Shown here one piece after another: positions 1 to 9,176 of a DNA stretch of 64,000 nucleotides. The position numbers and the translations under genes were made by a program. The number at the start of each line of letters is the position of its first letter. Position 1 is the stretch's first letter. The notes below the pieces were generated by a model. It worked only from the letters and a program-made list of their open reading frames with translations. It was not told the origin of the DNA and searched no databases. Source of the DNA: CAYNVQ01 sp964400735 (GTDB lineage Bacteria; Acidobacteriota; Aminicenantia; Aminicenantales; Aminicenantaceae); contig CAYNVQ010000011.1 in NCBI GenBank assembly GCA_964400735.1, forward strand, positions 60,284-124,283, in the 5' to 3' direction.

Positions 1-1341
1 GTAGTAGTTTTTGGTTGCCTCGATGTCGCAGTCCCACGCTTTCTGCTGGATGTTATGGACGACCTCCTTCAACAGCCCGTTCAATTCCATTTCGCTGAAC
101 CGGCCGTCATCCTTGGCGGCATTGAACATTTTCTGTTCGTATGGGCTGAGATCGCTGTAGGGGATGGGCAGAGGCCTGACCACCTCGACTTGAAGGGGAT
201 CCCTGTTGACGACTTCGATGCAGCCTCTCTTGACGAGCTGGGAAAGGATGGTGGAAAAGATCTGTTTATAGGGGACGCCGATAAACATGCCGGCCTCGAT
301 CGGGTCCAGGTCCTTGGCGATTTTGCCGGGCTGGCGGAAGGTGGCCAGCTCGATTTTGGGCGGTTCCCAGTCCTCCCGCACCCACTGGACCTGGTCCAGC
401 TCCGATTGGGCCCGGACCATGGACCGGTGTTTTCCCGATATCCCGAAAAGGCCCCCCAAGAATATGACGAGAACGCCGATGACCAGGATCCAGCGGGAAG
501 GCAGCCCTTTGAGCTTTCCCAGGAATCCCTGACCATGTGGCTCCATTTCCCGTTCCGGAGGCACCATCCTTTGGCCGGGGGAAACGGTTCCGGCGGGAGG
601 AGGTCCGGACGCATCGATTCCGGAAAAGATGTCGGCGTCGATGTACTGCTGGATGCGAAATTTATACTGGTTACGGGCGTTCTCTTTATGCAGCAGCACC
701 TCTATGCGTTGCTCGTCCCCGACCTTTTTGAGGCGGTAGTCGATCTTGTATTCCTGGTTCATGAACCGTTCTGTGGCGAATCCGTGTGCCAGAAGCGCGG
801 CCTCGATGTCGCTGCGGCCGGTCTGTGCCGAAGAGTACTCCAATGGATAAATCACCTTGACCGTGTAATGCTCCAGGGGTTGCTCCCATTCTGTGGGAGC
901 CCAGTTGAAGACCATGAGCTTCCGGCCCTCGGCGGCTGTCGTAGGGGCCAGGTATCCGGCCTGAATCATGTCGGCAGCGAACCGGAAACGGTAGGTCACA
1001 TGACCCGACGAGACCCCCATGCCGTTGGCCAGAACGATATCGTAGAGATCGTCGTTCACCTTTTTGATGTCCAGCCCGTAGGTGTTTCCCCGGCTGTCGA
1101 TTCCGGCGGCGTTCTTCCGGTCGTAATGAGGGACCAGGCGGTCGAGCCCTCCGAAATAAAATCCGTGGAACTCGCCGGATACCACTTGGTAGCGTACCAC
1201 GTATTCGACCGATGCCTTGCCATCGGGAAACAGGAGTACCTCTGTTTCGACGAACAGGAGCTTACCTTCTCCGGCCAAGGCCGGGGAAGCCATGCAGAGA
1301 ATCAGAAAAATTGCCATCCAAAAGATTATTTTTTTGCCCAT
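1..1341 (-). CDS. DUF2207-type membrane protein (3' end outside window)
   Basis: The reading frame is open from an ATG at 1341 to the window edge (447 codons, no stop), so the C-terminus is missing. Residues 1-23 form a signal peptide (MGKKIIFWMAIFLILC, then ALAG). Residues about 24-230 are a beta-rich extracytoplasmic region with the DUF2207 look, containing FHGFYFGGLDR and VFNWAPTEWEQPLEHYTV. A Pro-rich linker (about 245-265) leads to a membrane segment at about 283-301 and a cytoplasmic part that includes VKRGCIEV, as in the winged-helix-like tail of this family. It starts 5 nt after the stop of the DUF3307 gene and so belongs to the satD-like operon. The family is known as predicted membrane proteins (YciQ-like) without an assigned reaction. 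A long frame on the opposite strand is a composition shadow. Confidence 0.8.
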   Translation of the reverse strand, partial: MGKKIIFWMAIFLILCMASPALAGEGKLLFVETEVLLFPDGKASVEYVVRYQVVSGEFHGFYFGGLDRLVPHYDRKNAAGIDSRGNTYGLDIKKVNDDLYDIVLANGMGVSSGHVTYRFRFAADMIQAGYLAPTTAAEGRKLMVFNWAPTEWEQPLEHYTVKVIYPLEYSSAQTGRSDIEAALLAHGFATERFMNQEYKIDYRLKKVGDEQRIEVLLHKENARNQYKFRIQQYIDADIFSGIDASGPPPAGTVSPGQRMVPPEREMEPHGQGFLGKLKGLPSRWILVIGVLVIFLGGLFGISGKHRSMVRAQSELDQVQWVREDWEPPKIELATFRQPGKIAKDLDPIEAGMFIGVPYKQIFSTILSQLVKRGCIEVVNRDPLQVEVVRPLPIPYSDLSPYEQKMFNAAKDDGRFSEMELNGLLKEVVHNIQQKAWDCDIEATKNYY

Positions 1342-1346
1342 GCCAC

Positions 1347-2078
1347 TCATCTCCCTGTCCATGCCCTCACGACATATCCTGTCAGCATCGCCAGACCGAT
1401 GCTGATCAGTGTTCCGATGAGGATATATTCGGTTTCCTGGCGTTTTGTCGGATCTTTAATTTCGCCAAACCTAAAAATGGATTTGGCCGCTGCGACGAAT
1501 GCAATACCCTCTGGGTAGCCAAATATGATGAAAGAATACACAAAAATCCTTTCCAGGCAGCCGATCCAAAATCCCGCATTCTCCAATCCCCTGGCTTCCT
1601 GCTCCAAGAGTTTTTCTCTTTGGGGTTTTGTCAGATATCCCACCAAATATCCGAATGGCCAAAGGATAAGGATATATCCGAGAGCAATGAGAAAAAAGTT
1701 CGAGGAATGCCAGAGCTGGCGAAGTGAAGATTTGATAAGATCGAAATTTTCGGGGCGGGCAGCAGCCCAAAGACCTGTTAATAAAATGATGGAGGAAAGT
1801 TGGCTAATCAGAAAATTTTTGGCATTGTCTTTCCCCTCGAGCCTTATGCCGTCGACGAGGAGGTGAATCAGGAAAACGGTCGGAAGGAACCAAAAAACCT
1901 TATCCCATGCCTCAAACGCAAGAGTAATTAGTGCAGAGTACAGAAAGGAATGGATATAAATCCACCGGGATTTCCATTTTTTTTCTTGTTTGCTTTGATT
2001 GAATTTTTTGGGTAAGAGAAGGAAATCGCCCAAGAAATGAGCGAGCAATATCCGCACGAGGTCTAGGGGGGGCTTCAT
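1347..2078 (-). CDS. DUF3307 integral membrane protein
   Basis: A 243-residue protein with about six to seven hydrophobic segments. The N-terminus HFLGDFLLLP and the motif HLLVDGIRL at about residue 72 are the two signature stretches of DUF3307, a family of small membrane proteins of unknown activity found next to SatD-like proteins. It lies 25 nt downstream of the satD-like gene, and the DUF2207 gene follows 5 nt after its stop, so the three form one operon. A second group of inverted half-sites (2090-2124) sits just upstream of its start and could bind the same regulator as the operon promoter. Function is unknown; the pairing with SatD is the best clue. Confidence 0.8.
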   Translation of the reverse strand: MKPPLDLVRILLAHFLGDFLLLPKKFNQSKQEKKWKSRWIYIHSFLYSALITLAFEAWDKVFWFLPTVFLIHLLVDGIRLEGKDNAKNFLISQLSSIILLTGLWAAARPENFDLIKSSLRQLWHSSNFFLIALGYILILWPFGYLVGYLTKPQREKLLEQEARGLENAGFWIGCLERIFVYSFIIFGYPEGIAFVAAAKSIFRFGEIKDPTKRQETEYILIGTLISIGLAMLTGYVVRAWTGR

Positions 2079-2089
2079 AGGTCAAAAAC

Positions 2090-2124
2090 CTTATAACGTG
2101 CCATTATAAGTCTGTAAACTTATA
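2090..2124. promoter_or_regulatory. Second half-site array, satD/DUF3307 junction
   Basis: The sequence shows CTTATA at 2090-2095, TATAAG at 2105-2110 and CTTATA at 2119-2124, spaced 15 and 14 bp exactly as in the promoter array. The first pair extends to a 7-bp inverted repeat (CTTATAA, 7 bp, TTATAAG) and the second is TATAAG, 8 bp, CTTATA. It overlaps the stop codon of the satD-like gene and lies just upstream of the DUF3307 start. Confidence 0.55.
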
Positions 2125-2775
2125 CTTTTTGGCCAACCAGGTAAAATAATTCAGAATCTCCCGGATAGCAAAATGCCCTGCAAGCTGAAGGCGCTGATGG
2201 ACGGCAGGTTGTTTGATTCCCAGCTCGTCGGCAATCGATTCCTGTGTTTTTCCTAACAGCCACAATGAAATGGCCTCTGCCTGTTCATGGCTCCAGCGAT
2301 GCATAATCGCATCAAGGGAGACGGCCAGAACATTTAGGTGACGGTTGATTTCATCGGAGTCGGACAGCATGGTCACTCTCCGGTATCTATCCGTTTGATC
2401 CAGCGCTTGGCCGGATAGACGAAAGGCTACGCCATCGCTTTGAACGATGCGATCTTTGTCCAAGAAATCGACCGGCCCGAGGCCTATTCCCAACCGGGAT
2501 TCGATGCGAATCCTGCCCACGGGCTTTCTTAGGAGTTCCGCTTGAATATACAACGCTATTATTAAAGACGAAGAAGGTTGGGAAAGAATCCCTTGAAAAG
2601 AATCACCCCTGAAAATATCTGAAAAAATAATAAATTCATCTTTATGGGACTCAAGTTTTGGCGCCGCCCGCAGGATTTCACTCAAGCGTAACAAAACATC
2701 ATTTCGCGACTCTTGGAAATCGGCGGACTTGATCAAATCTCCCGTAATAACACCAAAAATCCTTTTTCGATCCAT
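2104..2775 (-). CDS. SatD-like protein with C-terminal HTH
   Basis: A 223-residue soluble protein. The N-terminus (FGVITGDLIKSADF) and the GDSFQG segment at about residue 58 match the SatD family, named after the sat locus of Streptococcus mutans, whose biochemical role is unsettled. Residues about 163-203 (SHEQAEAISLWLLG, SIADELGIKQPAVHQRL) are a helix-turn-helix of sigma-70 region-4 type, so it probably binds DNA. The start codon CAT at 2773-2775 overlaps an inverted repeat, and the promoter just upstream is covered by further half-sites, which suggests autoregulation. It heads the operon with DUF3307 and DUF2207 genes. The HTH and family are seen in the sequence; the regulatory role is inference. 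Confidence 0.78.
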   Translation of the reverse strand: MDRKRIFGVITGDLIKSADFQESRNDVLLRLSEILRAAPKLESHKDEFIIFSDIFRGDSFQGILSQPSSSLIIALYIQAELLRKPVGRIRIESRLGIGLGPVDFLDKDRIVQSDGVAFRLSGQALDQTDRYRRVTMLSDSDEINRHLNVLAVSLDAIMHRWSHEQAEAISLWLLGKTQESIADELGIKQPAVHQRLQLAGHFAIREILNYFTWLAKKYKFTDL

Positions 2776-2826
2776 TATAAGATTACAAACTTATATTCAC
2801 ATAATATAAGACTGTGGGCTTTTATA
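2776..2826. promoter_or_regulatory. Operator array over the satD promoter
   Basis: Alternating half-sites run through the promoter: TATAAG at 2776-2781, CTTATA at 2790-2795, TATAAG at 2805-2810 and a degenerate CTTTTATA at 2819-2826. Start-to-start distances are 14, 15 and 14 bp. The first two form a perfect 6-bp inverted repeat with an 8-bp spacer. The regularity and overlap with the -10 box fit a repressor operator; the likely ligand is the SatD-like HTH protein itself (inference). Confidence 0.6.
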
Positions 2827-2832
2827 TGTCAA
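2803..2832 (-). promoter_or_regulatory. Sigma-70 promoter of the satD-like operon
   Basis: Read on the minus strand there is a perfect -35 box TTGACA (2832-2827), an 18-bp spacer and a -10 box TATATT (2808-2803, five of six consensus bases). The start codon of the satD-like gene is 27 bp downstream of the -10 box. The half-sites of the operator array overlap both boxes. Confidence 0.7.
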
Positions 2833-2912
2833 GGGTTTTGTGCAAGTTTTTAGCCTTTTGTGCAACATGAAAAGGGGTGCCTTCCTGGCATGGTCGCCAG
2901 CTATCGGCGTGT

Positions 2913-5900
2913 TCAGTCGGAGGCGCTTTGTTCTGGCTGTAAAGTTGCTTCGACCTTCGCTTTTTCCTTTTTTTGGAAACCCTCGAAGACCGAGTATACG
3001 ACCGGGATGATCACCAGGGTGATCAGCGTGGAGCTGAGGAGACCTCCGATGACGGCCCTTGCCATGGGGGCCTGGGCCTCTCCGCCTTCCTGAAGTCCAA
3101 GGGCTAGAGGGATCATAGCAAAGATGGTGGTACTGGCTGTCATCAGGATGGGTCGCAGCCGCCTGCGTCCGGCCTCCATGATGGCTTCCCGCATCGGCAT
3201 TTTGTCCCGTCGGCGAAGGAGGTTGGTGTAGTCCACCAGCAGAATGGCGTTGTTGACCACGATTCCACCCAGCATGATACAGCCGATGTAGGACTGCACA
3301 TTGAAGGTGGTATTGGTGAGGAACAGGATGAGGATGACGCCGATGATGGCCAGAGGGATGGAGAACATCACCACAAAGGGATCTCGGAGAGATTCATACA
3401 AAGAGGCCATGACCATATAGACCAAAAGGAGAGCTAGGATGAGTCCGAGCAGTAGCTCGCGGAAAGCTTTTTGCTGTTCTTCATAGTCGCCGGTGAAGAG
3501 AATCAGGAAATCCCGGGGTACAGGTAGACTGCGAAGCTTCTGTTGGATATCGCCGATAATCGACCCCATATCTCTTCCACTGATGTTGGCAGAGACCGTG
3601 ACGATGCGTTCCTGGTCTTTTCGCTGAATGAGGACCGGGCCTCTCCGGGGTTCGACATTGACGACGTTTCTCAGCATTACGGGTTGTCCTTCGCTGTTGG
3701 TGAGCGTCAGGTCCAGGATCTCGCTCATGCTCATCTTCTCGGCATCCTTGACTTTGACCCGGATCCAGTATTCGTATCCACCTTCCCGGTAGTTGCTCGC
3801 TCTGGTTCCTGTGAGGAAGGTCTGAAGGGTATTCGCGATTTGAGAGACGGTGAGCTTCATGTCGGCGGCCTTTTGGCGATCGATGACGATGATCTCTTCG
3901 GGTGTGCCGATCTCGCGGCTCAACCGGGCATCCGTAACACCTTCGACCTGCTCCACTAAGGCCATGACCTGCTTGGCGAGGGCATCGGCAATTTCCAGGT
4001 CATATCCTCGTACTTCGACCTGGACCCGGTCTCCCCCGCTTTGTCCCATCCTCAAAAGAAAGAATCCCTGTCCTGTGCGGAGTCTTGCTGTGAAGCCGGG
4101 GATGTTCGAAAGCTTCCGACGGAGGTCTGCCGCAATTTCTTCGGCGGATCTCGACCTCTGTGCTTGGGGCATGAGAGATATTCTCATCTCTCCCACGTGC
4201 GAGCCGGAGGCGCGGAAACCCGATCCACCTATGCTTTCCACCACACTCGAGATCTCGGGAACCTCCTTTCGGACGATAGCGGCTACCGTGTTGAACTTAT
4301 CTTCCATGATTCCGAGGCGTGTGCCGACCTCCATTTCGCCGCTGACCCGCACCTCTCCTTCGTCTGCTGCGGGCATAAACTCGTTGCCCACCAGCCGGAC
4401 GAGAAAAAGGCTTCCGACAAAAAGAAGACCGGCAATCCCCAGTACGACAGCGCGGTGGTCCAGGGAATAATGGAGGAGCTCCTTGTATTTGTTCTCTAGA
4501 TTGATGAAGAATTTTCCCGTCACCGTGAAAAGCTTCAATTTCATGGATTTCTTTGACGAATTTTCGAGCTTCGTGACCCGGAGAACTTTGCTCGAAAGCA
4601 TGGGTACCAGAGTCAGGGCCACAATCAGAGAGCAGAAAAGCGCAAAGGCAATGACATAGGACAACTGTTTGAACATGATTCCCGACATCCCTCTGAGAAA
4701 GATCAGGGGGATAAAAACGGCAAGGGTGGTCAGTGTGCTGGCGATAATGGCCGAGGTGACTTCGCCGGTCCCTTCGATCGCGGCCTTTTCCGGAGGCATT
4801 CCGGTTTCCTGAAGCCTGTAGATGTTCTCCAGAACGACAATAGCATTATCTACCAGCATACCTATGCCCAAGGCGAGTCCTCCTAGGGTCATGATATTCA
4901 AAGTAAATCCGCCGAAGTAGATCAGGGAAAAAGTGGCGATTATCGAGATAGGGATGGCGGTGGCGATAACGGTCGTGCTGCGGAGGTTCCGTAAAAAGAC
5001 CAGCAGGATCACGATGGCCAGCAACCCCCCATAAAGCGCGGCGCGGCCGACATTCGAGATCGAATTTTCGATGTATTCGGACGAATCGATGATCGGAGTA
5101 AGGGTGATCTGAGGAATGTCTTTTTGGACATTCTCTATCTCTTTCATAACGGCCTTTGCTACTTCGACCGTGTTTTTTCCGGATTGCTTACTGATGGAAA
5201 GTCGGATCCCGGGCTTGCCGTTGACCCGGACGATTCGCCTGATCTTCTGCCAGGAATCCTCCACGCTGGCAATTTCTTTGATCTGGATCGGGACACCGTC
5301 CCTTATGGCGACTACGGTGTCGCGAATTTGCTCCAGGCTGGAATAAACACCAGGAGTCCGGATGAGTACTTCGTAGTTTCCCCTATCGATGGTCCCTGCC
5401 GGTACTTCGACGTTTTCCGATCTGATTTTGTTGAGTATCTGGTCCAAAGGAAGTCCCAGGGCTTTGATCTTGTCCGTGTAGAGATTGACGTGTATTTCCC
5501 GCTGCAGGCCTCCCCAGATATCCAGGGAAGCCACTCCCGGAACACGCTCGATGCGGTATTTGATCTGGGTATCGATCAGACGTCTCGTTTGGATGGGATC
5601 GAGGTCTGCCGAAGCGCCAAGAATGAGGATGGGAAAACTGGAGGGGTCGAATTTCCGCAGCCTCGGCCGTTCGACTTCATCCGGAAGGGCGGTGATCATG
5701 CGGTCTATCCTATCCCGGACGTCGTTGGAAGCCTCCTCCAGGTCGGTGCCCCAGGCAAAGGAGACGCGTACGCTGCTGCTGCCTTCGGAGGAGGTGGAGG
5801 AGATCTCTTCCACACCGGGAACGGCCGCCAGGGCCTCCTCGATCGGCCGGGTTATCAGCTCTTCCATCTCCTCCGGACTCGCATTACCGTAGGAGGTCGA

Positions 5901-6041
5901 GACGGAAAGAGTAGGATAGGTGATATCCGGCATCAGGTCGATCGGAAGACGGGTGAAGGATATAAAACCGAGAAGGATCACGATCAAAAAGATCATGACT
6001 GTGAAGATGGGGTGGTGCACCGAGAATTGTGAGAGTTTCAT
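2913..6041 (-). CDS. RND efflux transporter permease subunit (AcrB family)
   Basis: A 1042-residue inner-membrane proton/substrate antiporter of the RND superfamily. The N-terminus ([16 protein letters not shown]) is the first transmembrane helix, followed by the periplasmic porter segment ([15 protein letters not shown]) characteristic of AcrB homologues. The proton-relay helix reads [18 protein letters not shown] (about residue 395), so the first Asp of the usual DD pair is kept and the second is Asn. The C-terminal half repeats the pattern, with [19 protein letters not shown] and a basic tail. The start overlaps the stop of the membrane-fusion gene by 4 bp, and the outer-membrane component precedes that, giving a complete MFP-RND-OMF set. 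No metal-specific motif is visible, so a drug, lipid or hydrophobic substrate is more likely than Cu/Ag. Confidence 0.95.
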   Translation of the reverse strand: MKLSQFSVHHPIFTVMIFLIVILLGFISFTRLPIDLMPDITYPTLSVSTSYGNASPEEMEELITRPIEEALAAVPGVEEISSTSSEGSSSVRVSFAWGTDLEEASNDVRDRIDRMITALPDEVERPRLRKFDPSSFPILILGASADLDPIQTRRLIDTQIKYRIERVPGVASLDIWGGLQREIHVNLYTDKIKALGLPLDQILNKIRSENVEVPAGTIDRGNYEVLIRTPGVYSSLEQIRDTVVAIRDGVPIQIKEIASVEDSWQKIRRIVRVNGKPGIRLSISKQSGKNTVEVAKAVMKEIENVQKDIPQITLTPIIDSSEYIENSISNVGRAALYGGLLAIVILLVFLRNLRSTTVIATAIPISIIATFSLIYFGGFTLNIMTLGGLALGIGMLVDNAIVVLENIYRLQETGMPPEKAAIEGTGEVTSAIIASTLTTLAVFIPLIFLRGMSGIMFKQLSYVIAFALFCSLIVALTLVPMLSSKVLRVTKLENSSKKSMKLKLFTVTGKFFINLENKYKELLHYSLDHRAVVLGIAGLLFVGSLFLVRLVGNEFMPAADEGEVRVSGEMEVGTRLGIMEDKFNTVAAIVRKEVPEISSVVESIGGSGFRASGSHVGEMRISLMPQAQRSRSAEEIAADLRRKLSNIPGFTARLRTGQGFFLLRMGQSGGDRVQVEVRGYDLEIADALAKQVMALVEQVEGVTDARLSREIGTPEEIIVIDRQKAADMKLTVSQIANTLQTFLTGTRASNYREGGYEYWIRVKVKDAEKMSMSEILDLTLTNSEGQPVMLRNVVNVEPRRGPVLIQRKDQERIVTVSANISGRDMGSIIGDIQQKLRSLPVPRDFLILFTGDYEEQQKAFRELLLGLILALLLVYMVMASLYESLRDPFVVMFSIPLAIIGVILILFLTNTTFNVQSYIGCIMLGGIVVNNAILLVDYTNLLRRRDKMPMREAIMEAGRRRLRPILMTASTTIFAMIPLALGLQEGGEAQAPMARAVIGGLLSSTLITLVIIPVVYSVFEGFQKKEKAKVEATLQPEQSASD

Positions 6042-7312
6042 CTTTTTTCTCCTGATTTTGTCTTTTCGCTTCCAGGGGAACCCTGCGAATTGAGTGTTTG
6101 AGGCAGAATGATCGGACTGCCGTCGGCCAGGAGGTGTTGTCCCAGGGTCACGACATATCCCGAGAAAACTGCAGGTTCGGTAATCTCTGCCAGCTCGGAA
6201 GTGGATATCCCCACTTCGACTGGGACGAACTTAACCACTTCGTTTTCTATATCAGCCAAAAAGATGCCCTGTCGGTTATCTCTTTTGACGACCGAACTTA
6301 CGGGAACGACCGTGACTCCCTCATGGGTGGCGAATTCGATCTGGACATTGATGAACATGCCGGGCTTGAAAAGGCCATCCGCATTAGGGAACTCTATTTC
6401 GACTCTGGCTTCCCTCGAGGTTTCTTTGAGCAATGGAGCAATGCGGACAATTTCCCCAGTAGCCGATTGATTGGGAAGGGCATCCGAGCTGATCAGCGCC
6501 TTCTGACCGGTTTTCAGCCGGAAATAGTCCTTGTCAGTTATGTGGATAATGGCCAGGAGCGGATCGATCTCCAGGATCGAAAGGATAGGAGCATTGGCAG
6601 TGAGCATGGCGCCTTCGTACACAAACCGTTCTCCGACGACCCTGGAATCGGCCCCTTCTTCCCAGGAGGCGGTGATTTTGGTGTAAGAAAGTCGTACCTT
6701 TGCTGCCTCCAGGGCTGCTTGACGGTTGGCTACCTGGGCTTGGGCTACTTTGAATCTGGCTTCCTGGGTGGCATACGTCCCCTTGGCCGCGTCGAGCTCT
6801 GAATCGGCAGAAATGCCTTTTTTATGAAGCTCTTGGACCCTTTCCAGCTCTCTTCTGGCGACATCCAGAGAACTTCTGGATTCTTCGAGGTTAGCCTGAG
6901 CCACCAGTAAATCGGCCTCAGCCTGCCGTACCTGCTGGTTGTATTCCTCATCATCGAGGACGGCGATCAGTTGATTGCGGCTGACCCTGTCGCCGATGTC
7001 GACCAGGAGCCTTTCCAGCCTGCCGGAGATTTTCGGCGCCACTACGAATTGGGATTTGGGAGTCAATGTCCCCGAATAATTTCCGGAGTCGCGGATGGTG
7101 CCTTTTCTCACGGCTACGACCTCCACGGCAACAGGTGCGGCTGTCCGGTCAAGTCCGGCCCCTTTGTTCGATTCTATGATCTTCTTAATCACCTGCCAAC
7201 CGATGAAGCCGACAATGATACAGGCAACAGCTATGAGTATGACTTTTCTTCTTTTCACTTTATCCTCCTGGGGCAGTTCTGACCCTGCGCGATATGTTAT
7301 TAATTCTTCCAT
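6038..7312 (-). CDS. RND periplasmic adaptor (HlyD/AcrA family)
   Basis: A 424-residue membrane-fusion protein joining the RND pump to the outer-membrane channel. One anchor helix lies at about 25-45 (VILIAVACIIVGFIGWQVI). A lipoyl-type half-motif follows (SGRLERLLVDIGDRVSRNQLIAVLDD), then an alpha-hairpin of coiled coil at about 125-205 (ADLLVAQANLEESRSSLDVA), the second lipoyl half, a beta-barrel domain and a membrane-proximal domain. It is the middle gene of the efflux operon, starting 21 nt after the TolC-like gene and overlapping the RND gene by 4 bp (ATGA). Confidence 0.93.
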   Translation of the reverse strand: MEELITYRAGSELPQEDKVKRRKVILIAVACIIVGFIGWQVIKKIIESNKGAGLDRTAAPVAVEVVAVRKGTIRDSGNYSGTLTPKSQFVVAPKISGRLERLLVDIGDRVSRNQLIAVLDDEEYNQQVRQAEADLLVAQANLEESRSSLDVARRELERVQELHKKGISADSELDAAKGTYATQEARFKVAQAQVANRQAALEAAKVRLSYTKITASWEEGADSRVVGERFVYEGAMLTANAPILSILEIDPLLAIIHITDKDYFRLKTGQKALISSDALPNQSATGEIVRIAPLLKETSREARVEIEFPNADGLFKPGMFINVQIEFATHEGVTVVPVSSVVKRDNRQGIFLADIENEVVKFVPVEVGISTSELAEITEPAVFSGYVVTLGQHLLADGSPIILPQTLNSQGSPGSEKTKSGEKR

Positions 7313-7333
7313 TTATTATCATCGGGTGCCCCC

Positions 7334-8893
7334 TCATCTGTAGGCGATATCGGAAAAATTGATGTTTTTTGTCTTGAAGGTCATGCCCAGAGCCCTATCC
7401 AGATTGGCCAAGGAAAGGATGTAGTCGACCATGGATCTGAGTTCGGCGGAGCGGGCGTCGGCCAGATCGTTCTGGTACTGAAGAATGAAGAAATTCGTCG
7501 ATTTGCCGACCTTGAACTTTTCCTGTTCCGCTTCGAGTTTTTTGCTAGCCAGCTCGCGAGCTGCCCGATAAGCTTGAACTCTTTCATAGTTGATCTCTAC
7601 ATCTCTCACGGCGGTCTTGATTTCTAAAAAGATTTCCTGCTCCTGGTTTTTTAGCCTAAGTTGGGCCTGCTCCAGGGCGAGCCTTGCCTCTGCGTGTTGG
7701 GCCCGGGTGAAGACTGTATTCAACGGGACATCCAGTGTCAAACCGATCGACCAGTTGTTGTACATGAATTTGAAAGCATCTTTGAGCGCATTCGTGGCCG
7801 CTCCTGGAATCGTTCCCACCACAACGCGGGTTAGAGGGTTGTTGTCGAGATACAGAATTTGGGTTCCTGAAATGCCGGGACTCCAGTAAGATGCCTGTAA
7901 ATTCAAGGAAGGCAGGAGTTGATTTTTTGCATAGCTCAGGTTAAGCTTCCGGGTTTCCAGCTCTATCATCGTGGCCTTCAAGTCGGGACGGTTGGCCATT
8001 GCTGTGGCCAAAGCCTCCTCGATACTTATCGTTTTTTTCTCGAAGACCGGCTTATCGGTGGGGATGATATCGGTCGGCTCCCCTTCTTCGAAAATGGGGA
8101 GGTTGAGGATCGTTTTGAGACGGTCCTGGTTGTTTTTGACCAGACGATCGGCCTGAAGAATATCCGCTTCCCGGTTGGCCACTTCGGATTCAGCCGTAAA
8201 TATTTCGATCGGGGGCAAGGTCCCTACTTCGATTTTCCTTTTGTTCTCTTCCAAAAGGTCTCGGGCCAGCTTTAGCGACTGCCTTTTGACATCCAAGTTA
8301 TCGATGCTGTAGGCCAAGTTCCAATACGCTTCCTCCACCCTGTAGATGACGTCCAGGAGAGTCTGTTGGAACTCTTTCTCGGTGATATCCCGGTTGTTTT
8401 TAGCGATGATAATTTCCCGGCGGTTGATCTTGAATCCGAAATTTTTCAACAGAGGCTGGCTGAAGCTGAAGGTAAGAGTGCTCCCATATCTGGGATTGAT
8501 GGTCTGGAAGCTTCTATTTGTATCGTTTTTATAAGAGTTGAGCGAGAGGTTCAGTGTCCCCCCCGTCGGTATAAGCTGATTAAAATAAATCGTGTAGTCA
8601 TTGTAGGCTACACGAACTTGGTCGGCTGCATCGATCCAGGAATAGGAAGCTGTGTTTGTCTCCCGGTTGTTGTATCCGAAAGATAAGGAAGGCAGGTATT
8701 TTTCCGAAGCTCTGGTGACGGAGGTATCAGCGATTTCCGGATTCAGTACTTCGACAGCGATGCGGAGATTGTTTTTCAATGCTCCGATTATGCAGTCCTC
8801 GAGGGAAAGAGGTTTTTTATTTTGCTGGGCGAACGTTAGGGCGCTCATAATAAGTAGAAAAGAGAACAATCCGATCGACACTCGCTTTAACAT
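7334..8893 (-). CDS. TolC-family outer-membrane efflux protein
   Basis: A 519-residue protein with signal peptide (FSFLLIMSALTFAQQ) and two related halves, each with long coiled coils, as in the outer-membrane factor family. Examples are the segment starting AEESEV-like at about 230 (FTAESEVANREADILQADRL) and the late helix with AARELASKKLEAEQEKFKVG, followed by STNFFILQYQNDLADA, a common TolC-like signature. It is the promoter-proximal gene of the efflux operon; a good Shine-Dalgarno (AGGAG) precedes the ATG at 8893. It forms the outer-membrane and periplasmic channel for the downstream adaptor and RND pump. Confidence 0.92.
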   Translation of the reverse strand: MLKRVSIGLFSFLLIMSALTFAQQNKKPLSLEDCIIGALKNNLRIAVEVLNPEIADTSVTRASEKYLPSLSFGYNNRETNTASYSWIDAADQVRVAYNDYTIYFNQLIPTGGTLNLSLNSYKNDTNRSFQTINPRYGSTLTFSFSQPLLKNFGFKINRREIIIAKNNRDITEKEFQQTLLDVIYRVEEAYWNLAYSIDNLDVKRQSLKLARDLLEENKRKIEVGTLPPIEIFTAESEVANREADILQADRLVKNNQDRLKTILNLPIFEEGEPTDIIPTDKPVFEKKTISIEEALATAMANRPDLKATMIELETRKLNLSYAKNQLLPSLNLQASYWSPGISGTQILYLDNNPLTRVVVGTIPGAATNALKDAFKFMYNNWSIGLTLDVPLNTVFTRAQHAEARLALEQAQLRLKNQEQEIFLEIKTAVRDVEINYERVQAYRAARELASKKLEAEQEKFKVGKSTNFFILQYQNDLADARSAELRSMVDYILSLANLDRALGMTFKTKNINFSDIAYR

Positions 8894-9050
8894 GATGAAT
8901 CTCCTAATTTTGAATATAATTCACCTATACATATTTTGACGTTTTAATGTCAGGATTCTTTCATTTCCTTCGATATTTTTAGCTACAATGAATATACGAA
9001 CGAGAAGAGCTGTAGTTATACTGGCACGTTTCTGAAGAAAAAAGACGAAG

Positions 9051-9081
9051 AAAAAGGGAAAAAATGCGATTATCCCTTTTT
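9051..9081 (-). terminator. Rho-independent terminator after the NSS/MetS genes
   Basis: A perfect 9-bp stem (AAAAAGGGA at 9051-9059 with TCCCTTTTT at 9073-9081) encloses a 13-nt loop. It begins at the stop codon of the small MetS-type gene and has A/T-rich flanks on both sides, so it could also act for transcription arriving from the other direction. Confidence 0.6.
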
Positions 9082-9176
9082 TAGTCTTCTTTTGAAGAAA
9101 GGTAGATGGCATAAACGAATCCGCCGAAGAGGACGGCGAAAACCGCCACCATCATCACTATAGCTTCAATCGTCAT
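9081..9176 (-). CDS. MetS-type small subunit of NSS transporter
   Basis: A 31-residue open frame (ATG at 9176, TAA at 9081) encodes one hydrophobic helix (IVMMVAVFAVLFGGFVYAIY) followed by the charged tail LSSKED. It overlaps the 3' end of the sodium symporter gene by 11 bp. This size, position and composition match the MetS family of one-helix partners known from the MetPS methionine/alanine transporter of Corynebacterium. It lies below the length cut-off of most gene callers and is easily missed. A 63-residue frame in the same region (8921-9112) overlaps the terminator and is not believed. Confidence 0.8.
   Translation of the reverse strand: MTIEAIVMMVAVFAVLFGGFVYAIYLSSKED

Noticed and set aside
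55..1518. 487-codon plus-strand frame
   Set aside because: It is antisense to the DUF2207 and DUF3307 genes, which have signal peptide, family motifs and operon spacing; its own translation shows no domain.
8921..9112. 63-codon minus-strand frame
   Set aside because: Overlaps the terminator hairpin and the MetS-type gene in another frame; no ribosome-binding site.
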